DNA of 64,000 nt from Alphaproteobacteria bacterium (GCA_021774435.1 JAJFJB010000106.1:1-64000); one strand, 5' to 3'; positions 8,018 to 17,969 are shown, counted from the first letter of the stretch. Numbers and translations: made by a program. Notes: generated from the letters alone by a model not told the origin.

Positions 8018-9280
8018 ATGCGGTTCGGCGTTTTTTATGAGTTACAGCTTCCCCGTCCCTGGAACCCCGGCGATGAGCACCGGCTGTTCAAGGAAGCGCT
8101 GGATCAGATCGAACTCGCCGACCAACTCGGCTTCGATTATGCGTGGGAGGTGGAGCACCACTTCCTGGACGAATATTCCCATGCTTCGGCGCCCGAAGTG
8201 TTCCTGGCGGCGGCGGCGAGCAAGACTGAAAATATTCGCCTTGGTCATGGCATCCGGCAAGTTATTCCGAATTACAACCATCCGGCACGGACAGCCGAAG
8301 GATTGGCGACGCTGGATTTGTTGTCGGACGGTCGCGTTGAATTTGGTATCGGCGAAGGTGCGACGCGCCTTGAACTCGGTGCGTTCGGCATTCCGGCCAA
8401 GCGGAAGCGCGCGATGGCGCTCGAAGCAGCGGAGCAGATCTGCAACATGATGGTGCTGACGCCCTATCCCGGTTTCGAGGGAGAGGGATTTTCGATGCCG
8501 TGCCGCAACGTACTGCCGAAGCCTCTGCAGGACCCGCACCCGAAGCTGTGGATGGCGTGCACCAACCGCGACACGATCAAGATCGCGGCTCAGAACGGGA
8601 TCGGTGCATTGGCCTTTTCCTTTATCGATCCGGAAGAAGCGCTGCATTGGTCGAAGATCTATTACGATATTATCAAGAGTGAAGAATGCGTGCCGCTGGG
8701 TTGGAATGTTAACCCCAATATCGCGATTGTCTCTGCGTTCTCGATGCACGAAGACCGCGCTGAAGCGATCCGGCGCGGGCAGGATAATTTTGAGTTCTTC
8801 CGCTATTCACAGCAACGGCTGGTCGCGCATGATTTCGTCCCCGGATATAGCGACATGTGGTCGGACTTTAAGGAGAAGCGCGGCGATGCGTCCGACAAAC
8901 TGATCCAGGCAGCGTTGCAGCGTGGCGAATATGACGGGGCCGGCATTGGAACCCCGGAGGACATGCTGAAGCATCTCAAAAGTTTCCAGGATTGTGGTGT
9001 CGATCAGGTGATCATGCTTCAGCAGGCGGGCCACAATTCGCATCAGAATATTTGCGAGTCGCTCGAACTGTTCGCGGAAACGGTTATGCCGGAATTTTCT
9101 AAGGATGTTGCCGAACGTGAGGCTGCGAAGGCAGAAGAGTTGGCACCTTATATCGAGGCTGCCTTGGCGCGGAAAACGTATATGAAGCCTCTGGCGGAAG
9201 GGGATGTACCTGTCGTAAAGGCTTCGGTTCGTGTCGCCGGCGCGGACTCACGACCCAAGGGGCAGGATGCGGCGGACTGA
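8018..9280 (+). CDS. LLM class flavin-dependent monooxygenase (luciferase alkane-oxygenase-like)
   Basis: A 420-residue luciferase-like protein: MRFGVFYELQLP start, AWEVEHHFLDEY (the EHH-type active-site region), ENIRLGHGIRQVIPNYNHP, LSDGRVEFGIGEG and KPLQDPHPKLWMACTN. An AGGAG site eight bases before the ATG fixes the start. The C-terminal 60 residues are charged and Ala/Glu rich, an extension beyond the usual 340-380 residues. Family members are FMN-dependent and act on aliphatic or cyclic substrates with a separate flavin reductase. It is divergent from the LLM gene at 6929-7846. Confidence 0.88.
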   Translation: MRFGVFYELQLPRPWNPGDEHRLFKEALDQIELADQLGFDYAWEVEHHFLDEYSHASAPEVFLAAAASKTENIRLGHGIRQVIPNYNHPARTAEGLATLDLLSDGRVEFGIGEGATRLELGAFGIPAKRKRAMALEAAEQICNMMVLTPYPGFEGEGFSMPCRNVLPKPLQDPHPKLWMACTNRDTIKIAAQNGIGALAFSFIDPEEALHWSKIYYDIIKSEECVPLGWNVNPNIAIVSAFSMHEDRAEAIRRGQDNFEFFRYSQQRLVAHDFVPGYSDMWSDFKEKRGDASDKLIQAALQRGEYDGAGIGTPEDMLKHLKSFQDCGVDQVIMLQQAGHNSHQNICESLELFAETVMPEFSKDVAEREAAKAEELAPYIEAALARKTYMKPLAEGDVPVVKASVRVAGADSRPKGQDAAD

Positions 9281-9348
9281 ACCGCGTTTTTGACATTATT
9301 ACGGCTGAAATTGTCACGCGCCAGGTAATGCATCTTAACGGACTGTAA

Positions 9349-9372
9349 ATACTAAAATTCTATTTTTAGTAT
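9349..9372. terminator. AT-rich 9-bp hairpin between LLM gene and receiver gene
   Basis: Perfect nine-base arms (9349-9357, 9364-9372) flank a six-base loop, about 70 bases after the LLM stop and 70 bases before the receiver protein start. The stem is AT-only apart from one pair, so it may equally be an operator or a weak terminator. Confidence 0.35.
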
Positions 9373-9441
9373 GAGTTTTGCTATGGATTCTTAAGGTTTG
9401 GATTCTAGCATACAATCCGTATGAGATAACCGAGCTGGAAT

Positions 9442-9840
9442 ATGCTGGAAGCAAATAGAGAGTTTTCAACTGTCGAGAACGCACGCATATTGATCGTTGA
9501 AGACGATCCGAAATATGCGGAATGGATCGAGTTGGCGCTGCGCCATTTGGGTGCCAAGGATATCGCTAAAGCGTCGGATGGCGCAGCAGCTCTGGCGTTA
9601 ACGGAAACGGATCCTGCATTCGATTTGATTATTTGCGACTGGCTCATGCCGAAAATGGATGGCCTCGACTTCCTGAAAAGGTACCGAGAAAAGGTCCAAT
9701 CCTCGATGTTTTTGGTGCTGACTGCGAAAGGCGGGCTGGAGGATGCATTCGAAGCTACTCAAGCCGGCGCGACGAACTATCTCGTCAAGCCCTTGACCGT
9801 AGATGTGCTGCAGGAGCAAGTCGCGTCCATGTTGCAATAG
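9442..9840 (+). CDS. Stand-alone response regulator receiver protein (CheY-like)
   Basis: A 132-residue single receiver domain with no output domain. The acidic pair E20/D21, phospho-acceptor D66 in IICDWLMPKMDG, T94 and K116 in LVKPL are all present. Such proteins relay phosphate from a histidine kinase to motors or other partners. No kinase is adjacent; the two large kinases in this window (15964-17955 and 56179-60618) are possible but unproven partners. The ribosome site before the ATG is weak. Confidence 0.9.
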   Translation: MLEANREFSTVENARILIVEDDPKYAEWIELALRHLGAKDIAKASDGAAALALTETDPAFDLIICDWLMPKMDGLDFLKRYREKVQSSMFLVLTAKGGLEDAFEATQAGATNYLVKPLTVDVLQEQVASMLQ

Positions 9841-9948
9841 CGCTGTCTCGATGGTGATAACGCGTAATTTTCTCGGGCAGCATTTTAACACAGAAACTTA
9901 GGCTGGAAGGTTTGTTGACCTGTCGTGTGTGTCGGTCTAAGCCGCCGC

Positions 9949-10869
9949 ATGGAATTAGCCCCGTTTGATTGGACCCTTTATTGGTTCATGTTCCCGGTCG
10001 CCATTTGCGTCGCAACCACAGCTATGTTGAGTGGCATTGGTGGTGCGGCTTTTTTTGTGCCGATAATATTGATCGGTTTTCCGATTCTTGGACCCGAATA
10101 CCCGTTTCAAAATATGGCGGCTTCCATTGGTGTTGCCTTGCTGACTGTGACGTTTGGATTCTCTTCCGGATTTATTGGGTATTTTTACAAGCGGTTGATT
10201 GATTTCAAGGCAGCGATTCCGTTTATTCTCGTCGGCGTGCCGATTAGTTTGTTGGGGGCCTTATCGCTTGCGTTTCTCAAAGACTATGAAGACATATTGC
10301 GCGGAACTTACGCTGTTTTGATGCTCATATTGGCTAGCGTCTTGTTGCGGGCGCACGGTAGGTCGGTTGAAGTGAGTAAATCCTTCGCCGAAAGTCCTGG
10401 TGATCAGAGTCAGAAGCAACCTTTTCACACGATTGTCGGCCGAGATGGTGCGCAATACAGATACCGCGCACCGCGTCAGGGCAAGGGCGCGATTGTGACG
10501 GCGCTCGGTAGTTTCCTGACCGGTTTGCTGGGGGTAGGAATCGGTGAGGTGGTGATGCCGCAGCTTGCAAAACGCAACAAGGTCCCAATTCCCGTTGCCG
10601 CTGCGACCTCGATCTTTATCGCCATTACCGTTGTTGCGGTGGCCAGTATTACCCAGGTTTCAACGCTTATTGCCGAAGGCGGATTTGCGGCAATGCCATG
10701 GAACGCTGTCGTCTATACGATACCGGGCGTGATTATCGGGGGGCAGATAGGCCCTCGCTTGCAAGGCAAAATACCATCGCGCATCGTAGAACTCGCGATC
10801 GGTGGGGTCTTCACGGTGATCGGTATCGCGATGGGATATATTGCGCTCAGGAACGTGTTCTTCGATTAG
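9949..10869 (+). CDS. TauE/SafE family membrane permease (sulfite/organosulfonate exporter type)
   Basis: About 306 residues with eight or so hydrophobic segments in two halves, separated by a polar loop (about residues 145-180). The repeated glycine-rich pattern GIGGAAFFVPI near the start and GLLGVGIGEVVMPQL after the loop is characteristic of the family (DUF81). Members move sulfite, sulfonates or related anions across the inner membrane. An in-frame GTG at 9925 with a distant GGAAGG is an alternative start. The stop overlaps the convergent gene by four bases. Confidence 0.88.
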   Translation: MELAPFDWTLYWFMFPVAICVATTAMLSGIGGAAFFVPIILIGFPILGPEYPFQNMAASIGVALLTVTFGFSSGFIGYFYKRLIDFKAAIPFILVGVPISLLGALSLAFLKDYEDILRGTYAVLMLILASVLLRAHGRSVEVSKSFAESPGDQSQKQPFHTIVGRDGAQYRYRAPRQGKGAIVTALGSFLTGLLGVGIGEVVMPQLAKRNKVPIPVAAATSIFIAITVVAVASITQVSTLIAEGGFAAMPWNAVVYTIPGVIIGGQIGPRLQGKIPSRIVELAIGGVFTVIGIAMGYIALRNVFFD

Positions 10870-12032
10870 TAAAACACGGCAGGCTCTTGACCCAAGAGAA
10901 CCTGACCAACCGCTTCGTAGTGGGCGTCGCGCGACTGGATCTGTTGAGACAGCGTGTGGATATCGCGGAATCGGCGTTCATAGGGGCTTCCGGGAAATAT
11001 AGAATTGACCCCGGCATTCTTATAGAGCCAGTCGGCTGTCTCTATCGACCCATGAATGGCGTTGGTCGTGGCGAGACGGACACGAGCCCGCGTCGGAATA
11101 TCGATGGCCCCTTCCTTGGGTGCGTGCGCATAAATGTCGGCGAGTGTTTCAAGGAGATAGGCGCGGGCCGCACCAATCCTTGCCTCTCCCTTTGCAACAC
11201 CGCTTTGTACGCCGGCACTTTCCGCAAGTTTACTGAGACCCCGCGGTGTTTTCTTTCCGGCAAGCTCCGAAAAGGCGTCCAGCATGGCCCGCGCAATTCC
11301 CAGGGCAACACCGGCCACGCCGACAGCATACAGACCTTGCATTGTGAAAGCGTAGAGAGGACCGGGGTCGCGTCGCGTATCCGGTGTTTCCCGCGTGCCC
11401 GTATAAGCGTCAGCAACGAACACATTGTCGACTGCATAGGAATCAGATGCCGTGCCGCGCAATCCTATCGTATTCCACGTATCAAGAAGCGTTGCCTGCT
11501 CCACCGGGAACAAGAGCGAAAGAATAAAGGGGCGACCATCGGGGTGCGTGCGGATCGACCCATCCGGCTCTTTCACCCGGCAATGCGCGCCCATCCAAGT
11601 CGCCTGACGGCAACCGCTGGCAAAGTCCCAGCGCCCGTTTACGCGATAACCGCCAGGTTCGACAGTGGCGATCGCCGCGTTCGGCGGGCCCCAAGCGACA
11701 AGCGCATTTGAATCCGCGAAAATCGTCCGTGCCGTTTCCAATTCGAGAAACGGGGCGAGCAGTGCCGCGCTGTTGGCGACAAAGAGGTTCCAGGCGACCG
11801 ACGCATCGTGCCGGGCGACTTCTTCGATCGTTAGCAGATAGGCGCCTGGCGCAGTCTCGTCACCGCCCACTGAATGCGGTAAAAACATTCTGCCAAGCCG
11901 CGCGGCATGCAGCTGTTCCAAGAGTTTTGCCGGAAGTCTGCGCGTGGCTTCGATTTCATCGGCGGCGGCGGCAATATTATTGGCCAACGCCTTGGCCTGC
12001 GTCAGTGAATCGTGGAATTCGATCGTATCCAT
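10866..12032 (-). CDS. Acyl-CoA dehydrogenase-like flavin monooxygenase/oxidase
   Basis: A 388-residue protein with the acyl-CoA dehydrogenase fold: helical N-domain, central beta domain (YRVNGRWDFASGCRQATWMGA) and C-terminal helical bundle. It lacks the usual catalytic-Glu context and looks like the group D flavin monooxygenase branch (DszC/HpaB-like) that uses reduced flavin from a partner. GGAGG precedes the ATG. It sits 15 bases after the LLM gene at 12048-13106 on the same strand, so two flavin-dependent oxygenases may be co-expressed. Substrate unknown. Confidence 0.82.
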   Translation of the reverse strand: MDTIEFHDSLTQAKALANNIAAAADEIEATRRLPAKLLEQLHAARLGRMFLPHSVGGDETAPGAYLLTIEEVARHDASVAWNLFVANSAALLAPFLELETARTIFADSNALVAWGPPNAAIATVEPGGYRVNGRWDFASGCRQATWMGAHCRVKEPDGSIRTHPDGRPFILSLLFPVEQATLLDTWNTIGLRGTASDSYAVDNVFVADAYTGTRETPDTRRDPGPLYAFTMQGLYAVGVAGVALGIARAMLDAFSELAGKKTPRGLSKLAESAGVQSGVAKGEARIGAARAYLLETLADIYAHAPKEGAIDIPTRARVRLATTNAIHGSIETADWLYKNAGVNSIFPGSPYERRFRDIHTLSQQIQSRDAHYEAVGQVLLGQEPAVFY

Positions 12033-12047
12033 GTGCGCCTCCCGCGC

Positions 12048-13106
12048 TTACATCTTTGACATCACTTTACGCGAAAAATCTTCGATCAGCCGATATTGTT
12101 GATCGAGTGGTGTGACGAAATTAATTGCGTCCAAACCCTGTTTTTCGAGGCCCTGCAACTGCTCAACGATTTCTTCCGGCTGGCCGGCGATGCAAAACTT
12201 CTTGATCATATCCGGCGTTATGAAGCGTGCCTCGTCAGGGTCGAGATAACTGTAGTGGCTGGCATGCAGTTTCTGATGACGGGTCGCTTTGTCACGGGTT
12301 TTGTGGAAGGCCATATATTCCTCCCAAATCGGCAGCACATAATCTGGCGGTTCGCAGCCGGTTTCTTTCACCAATTCTACCGCGAAATGCACATTGACCA
12401 TGATCGAGGAACCGCATTCCGCGATGACTCGTTTTGAAGTCAATGACTCGCCCGGCTCCAGCATCAGCAGATTGACGAGGGCGGTGGTCTCAAAATTTTC
12501 CAATGTCCGTCCGATCCGGTCCGCGCCGCGTTGCACATTGGCGAGCGCCTGAGGCAGGGTTCCACCGCGAGGGATTCCGGTGACCAGACCATCGCCCAAT
12601 TCGCCCGCCAGTGCCTGCGCGCGCGGCCCGAAACCGCCAACGTGAATGGGGATGTAGTGTTCAACGTCGACATAGTTGAAATGCAAATTTTGAAACCTGA
12701 TCGGATGGGTGACGCCGTTCAGCGTAAAGTCGACTTCTTCTCCCTTTAGAAGGGCACGTACGACGCGGATATGTTCTGCGAAAGCTTTCACACGCATGGG
12801 CGGTTGTCCCATGGTGCGCATCGCCGTATTCCCGGTACCGACGCCGAGGAACGTCCGCCCGGGTGCGAGCCGATTGATCGTCGCGATGCCATTCGCAGTG
12901 ACCGGCGCCATTCGTAAGCCGCCGATCTCTAATCCGGTGCCCAGTCGAATTTTTTGCGTCTGCTGGGCAGCGAGCGCCATGACCGCCCAAATATTCGAGC
13001 GCAACATGGGACTGTCGGTCACCCAACAAAAATCGTAACCCAAATTTTCCGCATGCACGAAAAAACCGATTTCATCGATTTTGGAGCCCGTAACGCCGAA
13101 TTTCAT
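12048..13106 (-). CDS. LLM class flavin-dependent oxidoreductase
   Basis: A 352-residue luciferase-like TIM barrel: MKFGVTGSKIDEIGFF start, CWVTDSPML, KIRLGTGLEIGGLR, RTFLGVGTGNTAMRTMG and IPIHVGGFGPRAQALAGELGDG. The layout resembles F420-dependent or 5,10-methylene-H4MPT reductase-like members. It is first of a two-gene leftward operon with an acyl-CoA-dehydrogenase-like protein. A GAAGGTG site lies just before the ATG. Substrate not assignable. Confidence 0.87.
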   Translation of the reverse strand: MKFGVTGSKIDEIGFFVHAENLGYDFCWVTDSPMLRSNIWAVMALAAQQTQKIRLGTGLEIGGLRMAPVTANGIATINRLAPGRTFLGVGTGNTAMRTMGQPPMRVKAFAEHIRVVRALLKGEEVDFTLNGVTHPIRFQNLHFNYVDVEHYIPIHVGGFGPRAQALAGELGDGLVTGIPRGGTLPQALANVQRGADRIGRTLENFETTALVNLLMLEPGESLTSKRVIAECGSSIMVNVHFAVELVKETGCEPPDYVLPIWEEYMAFHKTRDKATRHQKLHASHYSYLDPDEARFITPDMIKKFCIAGQPEEIVEQLQGLEKQGLDAINFVTPLDQQYRLIEDFSRKVMSKM

Positions 13107-13291
13107 TCTGACACCTTCGCATCATCGTGGATAAGAATTGATTTTGATAATCGTGCGCGCTGACGCAAAACGGTGCAACTGTTCTTCGGAAAATCGCCTG
13201 GTTTCCTGCGCAGACGTGGCCTGATACAGTCCGGCCAATCCAAAAAAGTCTGGCTGGGATCAGACTAACCAAGCCATCAAGGGAGCACAGA

Positions 13292-13894
13292 ATGAAACTT
13301 TATTTTTCCGGCAATTCACCCTATGCCCGGCGCCCGCGCATGGCGATCCGTCAATTTGGTCTCACAGATCAGGTGGAAGAAGTTGATGCAGCACCTTTGA
13401 ACGCGCCGGATAACGTACTCAAAAATTACGGGCCTGGTGGCAAGGTGCCGGGGTTGTTGACCGATACCGGCGCGTTTCTGTGCGAGACGCTTGTGATTCT
13501 CAACTACCTCGATGACGCTTCGGGTGGCAAGCTCTATCCAGCAGCCGGCGAGGCACGCGACTTTGCGATGCAAGTTGAAGGTCTCGCCTCGCTTTTAATG
13601 GAGTCACTCTTCTATCGGGCGCGGGAGAACCGCCGCGACCCGTCGGAGCAATCTCCCGGTTATATTGAAAGCGAAGGGGAAAGGTCGACCCGCTGCTACG
13701 ATGCGCTTGAGGGGCTCGTCGACCAATTTGCCGATCCCGTGAATATGGCGCACTTGTCAGTCGTGGCATCGCTGGGCTACGCCGATTGGCGTCATCCCGG
13801 GGATGAGTGGCGCAATAACCGGCCGAAGCTCACTACCTGGTACGACAAAATGATGCAACAGCCGGCGTCGGCGGAAACAAAACCGATATTTTAG
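13292..13894 (+). CDS. Glutathione S-transferase family protein
   Basis: A 200-residue GST: thioredoxin-like N-domain beginning MKLYFSGNSPYARRPRMA, glutathione-binding region with KVPGLLTDTGAFLCETLVILNYLDD (the SNAIL/ETxxI element), then a helical C-domain. GGGAG before the ATG supports the start. It leads a rightward set with an SDR and a D-2-hydroxyacid dehydrogenase. It may conjugate or isomerise an aromatic or halogenated metabolite; the exact class is not clear. Confidence 0.88.
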   Translation: MKLYFSGNSPYARRPRMAIRQFGLTDQVEEVDAAPLNAPDNVLKNYGPGGKVPGLLTDTGAFLCETLVILNYLDDASGGKLYPAAGEARDFAMQVEGLASLLMESLFYRARENRRDPSEQSPGYIESEGERSTRCYDALEGLVDQFADPVNMAHLSVVASLGYADWRHPGDEWRNNRPKLTTWYDKMMQQPASAETKPIF

Positions 13895-13924
13895 CGGCCC
13901 CGGGTACGACGAGAGGAATTCGAT

Positions 13925-14683
13925 ATGGCGGATAATGGGAAAGTGGCGATCGTAACGGGCGCCGGCAGCGGGATCGGCCGGTACAGCGCGATTGCGTTGC
14001 TGAAGGCGGGGTACTCGGTTGGGCTGGCGGGACGGCGTGAAGACGCTTTGGCGGAAAGCATTGTGGAAGCGGGTTCGGATGGCGAACGGGCGCTGGCGGT
14101 CGCAACAGATGTTGGCGATGCGGCGTCAGTGGCCAACCTGTTTGCGAAAGTTAAAGATGCTTACGGTCGTCTTGATGTGTTGTTCAACAATGCGGGCACG
14201 GGGGCACCTCCCGTTCCGTTCGAGGATCTGACGCCTGAACAGTGGCAGACTGTTGTCGACGCCAACCTGACCGGTACCTTTCTCTGCTCGCAGGAAGCCT
14301 TCCGCATCATGAAGGATCAATCACCGATGGGTGGGCGTATCATCAATAACGGGTCGATCTCCGCACATGCGCCGCGGCCGAACTCGGCACCGTATACGTC
14401 GACTAAGCATGCGGTCACCGGGTTAACGAAGGCGATGGCGCTGGATGGCCGCAAATACGATATTGCAACCAGTCAGATCGATATCGGCAATGCGGTCACG
14501 CCTATGACTGAGCGCATGACCAAGGGGGTGCCGCAGGCGAACGGTACCGTCGAAGTCGAGCCGCGCATGGATGTCGAACATGTTGCGAATGCGGTTGTTC
14601 ATATCGCCAATTTGCCATTGGACGCCAACGTTCAATTCATGACGATCATGGCGACAAAGATGCCATTTGTCGGTCGCGGCTGA
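13925..14683 (+). CDS. Short-chain dehydrogenase/reductase
   Basis: A 252-residue classical SDR with the TGxxxGIG cofactor motif (residues 11-18), NNAG (88-91) and catalytic S144, Y157, K161. R37/R38 follow the second strand, suggesting NADP(H) preference (inference). It lies between a GST and a D-2-hydroxyacid dehydrogenase, only 11 bases from the latter, so the three are probably co-transcribed. Substrate unknown. Confidence 0.92.
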   Translation: MADNGKVAIVTGAGSGIGRYSAIALLKAGYSVGLAGRREDALAESIVEAGSDGERALAVATDVGDAASVANLFAKVKDAYGRLDVLFNNAGTGAPPVPFEDLTPEQWQTVVDANLTGTFLCSQEAFRIMKDQSPMGGRIINNGSISAHAPRPNSAPYTSTKHAVTGLTKAMALDGRKYDIATSQIDIGNAVTPMTERMTKGVPQANGTVEVEPRMDVEHVANAVVHIANLPLDANVQFMTIMATKMPFVGRG

Positions 14684-14694
14684 GGATTTCAGGG

Positions 14695-15651
14695 ATGGAT
14701 GCAAAAAATAGCGCGGAGCTGTTGCTAGTCGCATTCCTGCCACCGTTTCTCGTGCAGGATCTCGAAAAGGAATATGTGCTGCACGACCTTTTCCATACCG
14801 AGGATCCGGAAGCAATGCTCGCAGAGGTTGGTGGCCGGGTCCGTGGGATCGTCTCGGGCGGGATGAAGGGGCCGGACGCCCCATTGATCAACCGGCTTGA
14901 GAACCTCGAGATCATCTCTTCCTTCAGTGTTGGGTTCGATGCGACGGATGTGGTGGCGGCGCAATCGCGCGGGGTGATCGTGACCCATACGCCGGATGTG
15001 CTGACCGACGATGTGGCGGATTTGGGTATGGCGTTTATTATCATGGCGCCGCGCCGTATTGCTGAGGCTGAGCGTTATTTGAGGGCGAGAAAATGGCTTA
15101 AAGCGCGCATGGATCTCGGCACGAATTTACGTGGTAAGAAGCTCGGCATTGTTGGGCTGGGACGGGTCGGCAGCGCTCTAGCGCGCCGGGCAGAAGGCTT
15201 CGGACTCGACATTGGTTTCCATGATATTGTGTCCAAGGATGTAGCGTATCGCAGCTACCCGAGTTTAATTGCGTTGGCCGAAGACAGCGATATTCTGTTT
15301 ATCTCTTGCCAGGGCGGAGATTCGACGCGAGGCCTAATCGATGCGGCCGTCTTCGATGCGTTGGGCCCTACCGGCTTTCTCGTCAATGTCGCCCGCGGCA
15401 CGATTGTCGACGAGGATGCTCTTATCGCAGCGCTTCAGGAAAAGCGAATTGCGGGGGCGGCCGTTGATGTGTTTCGGGACGAACCGAACGCGCCCGAAGC
15501 GCTGATGACGACAGAGAATATCGTCATGACGCCGCACATTGCGAGCTCGACGCATGAGACACGGCGCGCCATGGCCGATCTTGTGCTCGCTAATTTACGG
15601 GCACATTTCGCAGGGCAGCCGGTGCCGACACCAGTGCCGGATCAGCGGTAG
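14695..15651 (+). CDS. D-isomer-specific 2-hydroxyacid dehydrogenase
   Basis: A 318-residue NAD(P)-dependent dehydrogenase interconverting 2-oxoacids and D-2-hydroxyacids. Rossmann glycines appear in GIVGLGRVGS (about 151-160). The catalytic trio is visible as Arg in NVARGTIVDE, Glu in FRDEPNAPE and His in TPHIASSTHET. Family members include glyoxylate/hydroxypyruvate reductases. GAGGA upstream supports the start. Confidence 0.92.
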   Translation: MDAKNSAELLLVAFLPPFLVQDLEKEYVLHDLFHTEDPEAMLAEVGGRVRGIVSGGMKGPDAPLINRLENLEIISSFSVGFDATDVVAAQSRGVIVTHTPDVLTDDVADLGMAFIIMAPRRIAEAERYLRARKWLKARMDLGTNLRGKKLGIVGLGRVGSALARRAEGFGLDIGFHDIVSKDVAYRSYPSLIALAEDSDILFISCQGGDSTRGLIDAAVFDALGPTGFLVNVARGTIVDEDALIAALQEKRIAGAAVDVFRDEPNAPEALMTTENIVMTPHIASSTHETRRAMADLVLANLRAHFAGQPVPTPVPDQR

Positions 15652-15963
15652 AAGTAAAATCTTTACCATTTAACGTTCACAATCAACTGTGAGGTCTGCT
15701 GAACGCCTCTAGACCGGTGCGTCGGCGGTTAACGCCGTCCTGTACTCTAATCAGCAGGACAGACATTAAGTGTATCAGTGTAACGCTCTTGCAGAAGGGT
15801 AAATTGACTGCGAGAGTGTTAGGCATGCTTTGGCTATCATAAGATAAATATTGTATAATACTATCAAGTAAAAGTAGTTTTATTACCCTAAATTGCTACA
15901 TTAAGGTGGGCATTGCATCGAGTTGGTTTGGGAACCCGGTGATGTACCAATAGTGGGCACGGA
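15652..15963. other. 312-base AT-rich intergenic region
   Basis: No convincing reading frame or structured RNA is seen here. It becomes markedly AT-rich towards 15835-15900 and contains one plausible sigma70 promoter, listed separately. Confidence 0.6.
15830..15859 (+). promoter_or_regulatory. Possible sigma70 promoter for the PAS histidine kinase
   Basis: TATAAT at 15854-15859 is an exact -10 consensus. TTGGCT at 15830-15835 matches four of six -35 positions, with an 18-base spacer. The kinase start lies about 100 bases downstream. Confidence 0.4.
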
Positions 15964-17955
15964 GTGGCAAAGAACCGAAACACCTCTGCCAGATCACCGC
16001 GTGGAAACAGTCGCGTCGACCTATCGGAGAGTCCAGGTAGCGATGCACTGCGTCTTAGCGAAGCCCGTTTCCGCGATCTCGTCGAAGGGTCCATTCAAGG
16101 CATTATTGTCCATCGGCATTTCAAGCCGCTATTCGCAAATCAAGCCGCCGCGGATATCTTTGGTGTAAACAAGCCTTCTGATATCCTGGCGATGGATTCC
16201 ATCCTTGAATTTTACGCGCCGCAGGAACGTGTTCGAATCACGGCGTACAAGGACGCGCGAATGCGCGGCGAGGTGGCGCCGTCCTCGTATGAGTATCAGG
16301 GCAAACGCGTAGACGGCACATCTATTCGGCTCGAAAACAGGGTAACCGTTGTAGAGTGGGATGGCGAACCGGCTAACCTGACGACAATTTTCGACATCAC
16401 CGAACGAGAGCAAGCCCAGCAGGCGCTTGGCGAAAGCGAGGAACGGTTTCGAAATCTCGTTGAGGGTTCAATTCAGGGCATCTTGGTGAGCCGTAATTTT
16501 GGGATGTTGTTTGCGAACCGCGCGATGGCTGATGTATTTGGGTTCGACGATCAGGCCGAGCTCCTGGCGCAGAAGTCAATGATTCCATTCATCGCGCCGG
16601 AGGATAGGGCCCGCATCGAAGGATATACCGCTGCTCGCCTGCGCGGTAATCCGGCACCGACGATTTACGAATTTAGAGGCATCCGCAAGGATGGCTCACA
16701 AATATGGCTCGAAATTCGCGTGAGCCTGGTGAGTTGGATAGGGGCCCCGGCGTCATTATCGACCGTAATCGATATTACCGACCGGAAACGTGCGGAAGAA
16801 CTTTTACAGGAAAGCGAGGAACGGTTCCGGGACTTTGCCGAGTCGGCGACAGACTGGTTCTGGGAAATGGATGCGGAACTGCGTTTCACATATTTTTCCC
16901 GCCGTTTTGAGGAGGCGACGGGTGTGTCACCCGATACATTGCTTAGAAGGACGCGTCGCGAGCTCATCGAAGCGGGGCACACAATATTTGGTAGCGAGGA
17001 CGGTCGAGCGCAGTGGGAACGCCATCTTCAGCAAATCGAGGCTCATAAGCCATTTCGTGATTTCAGACCGCCCAGCGGTTTGAGCCGTGGGCCAGCTAAC
17101 TATTTTTCAATCAGCGGCAAACCCATTTTCGACGACGCGGACATCTTCAAGGGGTACCGTGGGACCGGGGCAAATGTCACGGAACAGGTCAAGGCGGAAC
17201 TTTCCCTGCGACAGCGCGAGACGGAACTTCGGTTGCATCGTGACAGGGCGGAAGAAGCAAATCGCGCTAAATCCGAGTTTTTGGCAAATGTAAGTCATGA
17301 ACTTCGGACGCCGCTCAATGCGATACTTGGTTTTTCAGATATTATGAAGCAGCAGTTGTTGGGAAATGCCGATCCGGAAAAATATATCGGATACGCCTCG
17401 AACATTCACGATAGCGCGACGAACCTTTTAAGACTGATTACCGATATCCTCGATATTTCGACGGTTGAAGCCGGTAAGTATGATTTGCAGGTTGAGGAAA
17501 TCGACTTCTTAGGCTTAGCTGAAGCGTGCTGCCGGTCGGTTCAGGACAGGGCGAATCTGGGGAAAATTGATCTTATCGTTGATATTGAGAGTGATGTGCC
17601 GCCGCTGAGAGCGGATCGCCGGGCCGTACAAAACATGCTGCTGCACTTGTTAGAGAACGCGATTGCTTTCACGCCGCAGGATGGAAAGGTTTCCTTTCGT
17701 GCGGCCGCCGATGACGATTGGTTCCGCATCGTTGTAGAGGATACCGGGTCGGGTATCCCACAAGAAGAAATGCCTAAGCTGACGGATCCTTTCGAGCAGG
17801 GGCAGCGGGACCCTTACCGACGCGAGGAGCGCACTGGCCTCGGGCTCGCGGTAACGCTTTCCATGGTCAAATTGCATAACGGCAAAATGAACATGGAAAG
17901 CGAGGTCGGGCAGGGAACGCGGGTAACAATCATGCTGCCCCGAGACGCAGTCTAA
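15964..17955 (+). CDS. PAS-domain sensor histidine kinase
   Basis: A 663-residue soluble sensor kinase: PAS about 31-150, PAS about 158-277, PAS about 285-410, HisKA with phospho-accepting H445 in the SHELRTPLNA motif, and HATPase_c to the end (LLENAIAFTP N-box, DTGSGIP G1-box, TGLGLA G2-box). No membrane segment or receiver is present, so it senses a cytoplasmic cue. The first two PAS domains are near copies (both have a DLVEGSIQGI / NLVEGSIQGI opening). The start is a GTG with no clear ribosome site and is uncertain by a few residues. No response regulator is adjacent. Confidence 0.9.
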   Translation: MAKNRNTSARSPRGNSRVDLSESPGSDALRLSEARFRDLVEGSIQGIIVHRHFKPLFANQAAADIFGVNKPSDILAMDSILEFYAPQERVRITAYKDARMRGEVAPSSYEYQGKRVDGTSIRLENRVTVVEWDGEPANLTTIFDITEREQAQQALGESEERFRNLVEGSIQGILVSRNFGMLFANRAMADVFGFDDQAELLAQKSMIPFIAPEDRARIEGYTAARLRGNPAPTIYEFRGIRKDGSQIWLEIRVSLVSWIGAPASLSTVIDITDRKRAEELLQESEERFRDFAESATDWFWEMDAELRFTYFSRRFEEATGVSPDTLLRRTRRELIEAGHTIFGSEDGRAQWERHLQQIEAHKPFRDFRPPSGLSRGPANYFSISGKPIFDDADIFKGYRGTGANVTEQVKAELSLRQRETELRLHRDRAEEANRAKSEFLANVSHELRTPLNAILGFSDIMKQQLLGNADPEKYIGYASNIHDSATNLLRLITDILDISTVEAGKYDLQVEEIDFLGLAEACCRSVQDRANLGKIDLIVDIESDVPPLRADRRAVQNMLLHLLENAIAFTPQDGKVSFRAAADDDWFRIVVEDTGSGIPQEEMPKLTDPFEQGQRDPYRREERTGLGLAVTLSMVKLHNGKMNMESEVGQGTRVTIMLPRDAV

Positions 17956-17969
17956 TTGGGTCGGGAAAA

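Noticed and set aside
10698-11711. Plus-strand 337-codon open frame
   Set aside because: Antisense to the acyl-CoA-dehydrogenase-like gene, which has clear homology and a good ribosome site.
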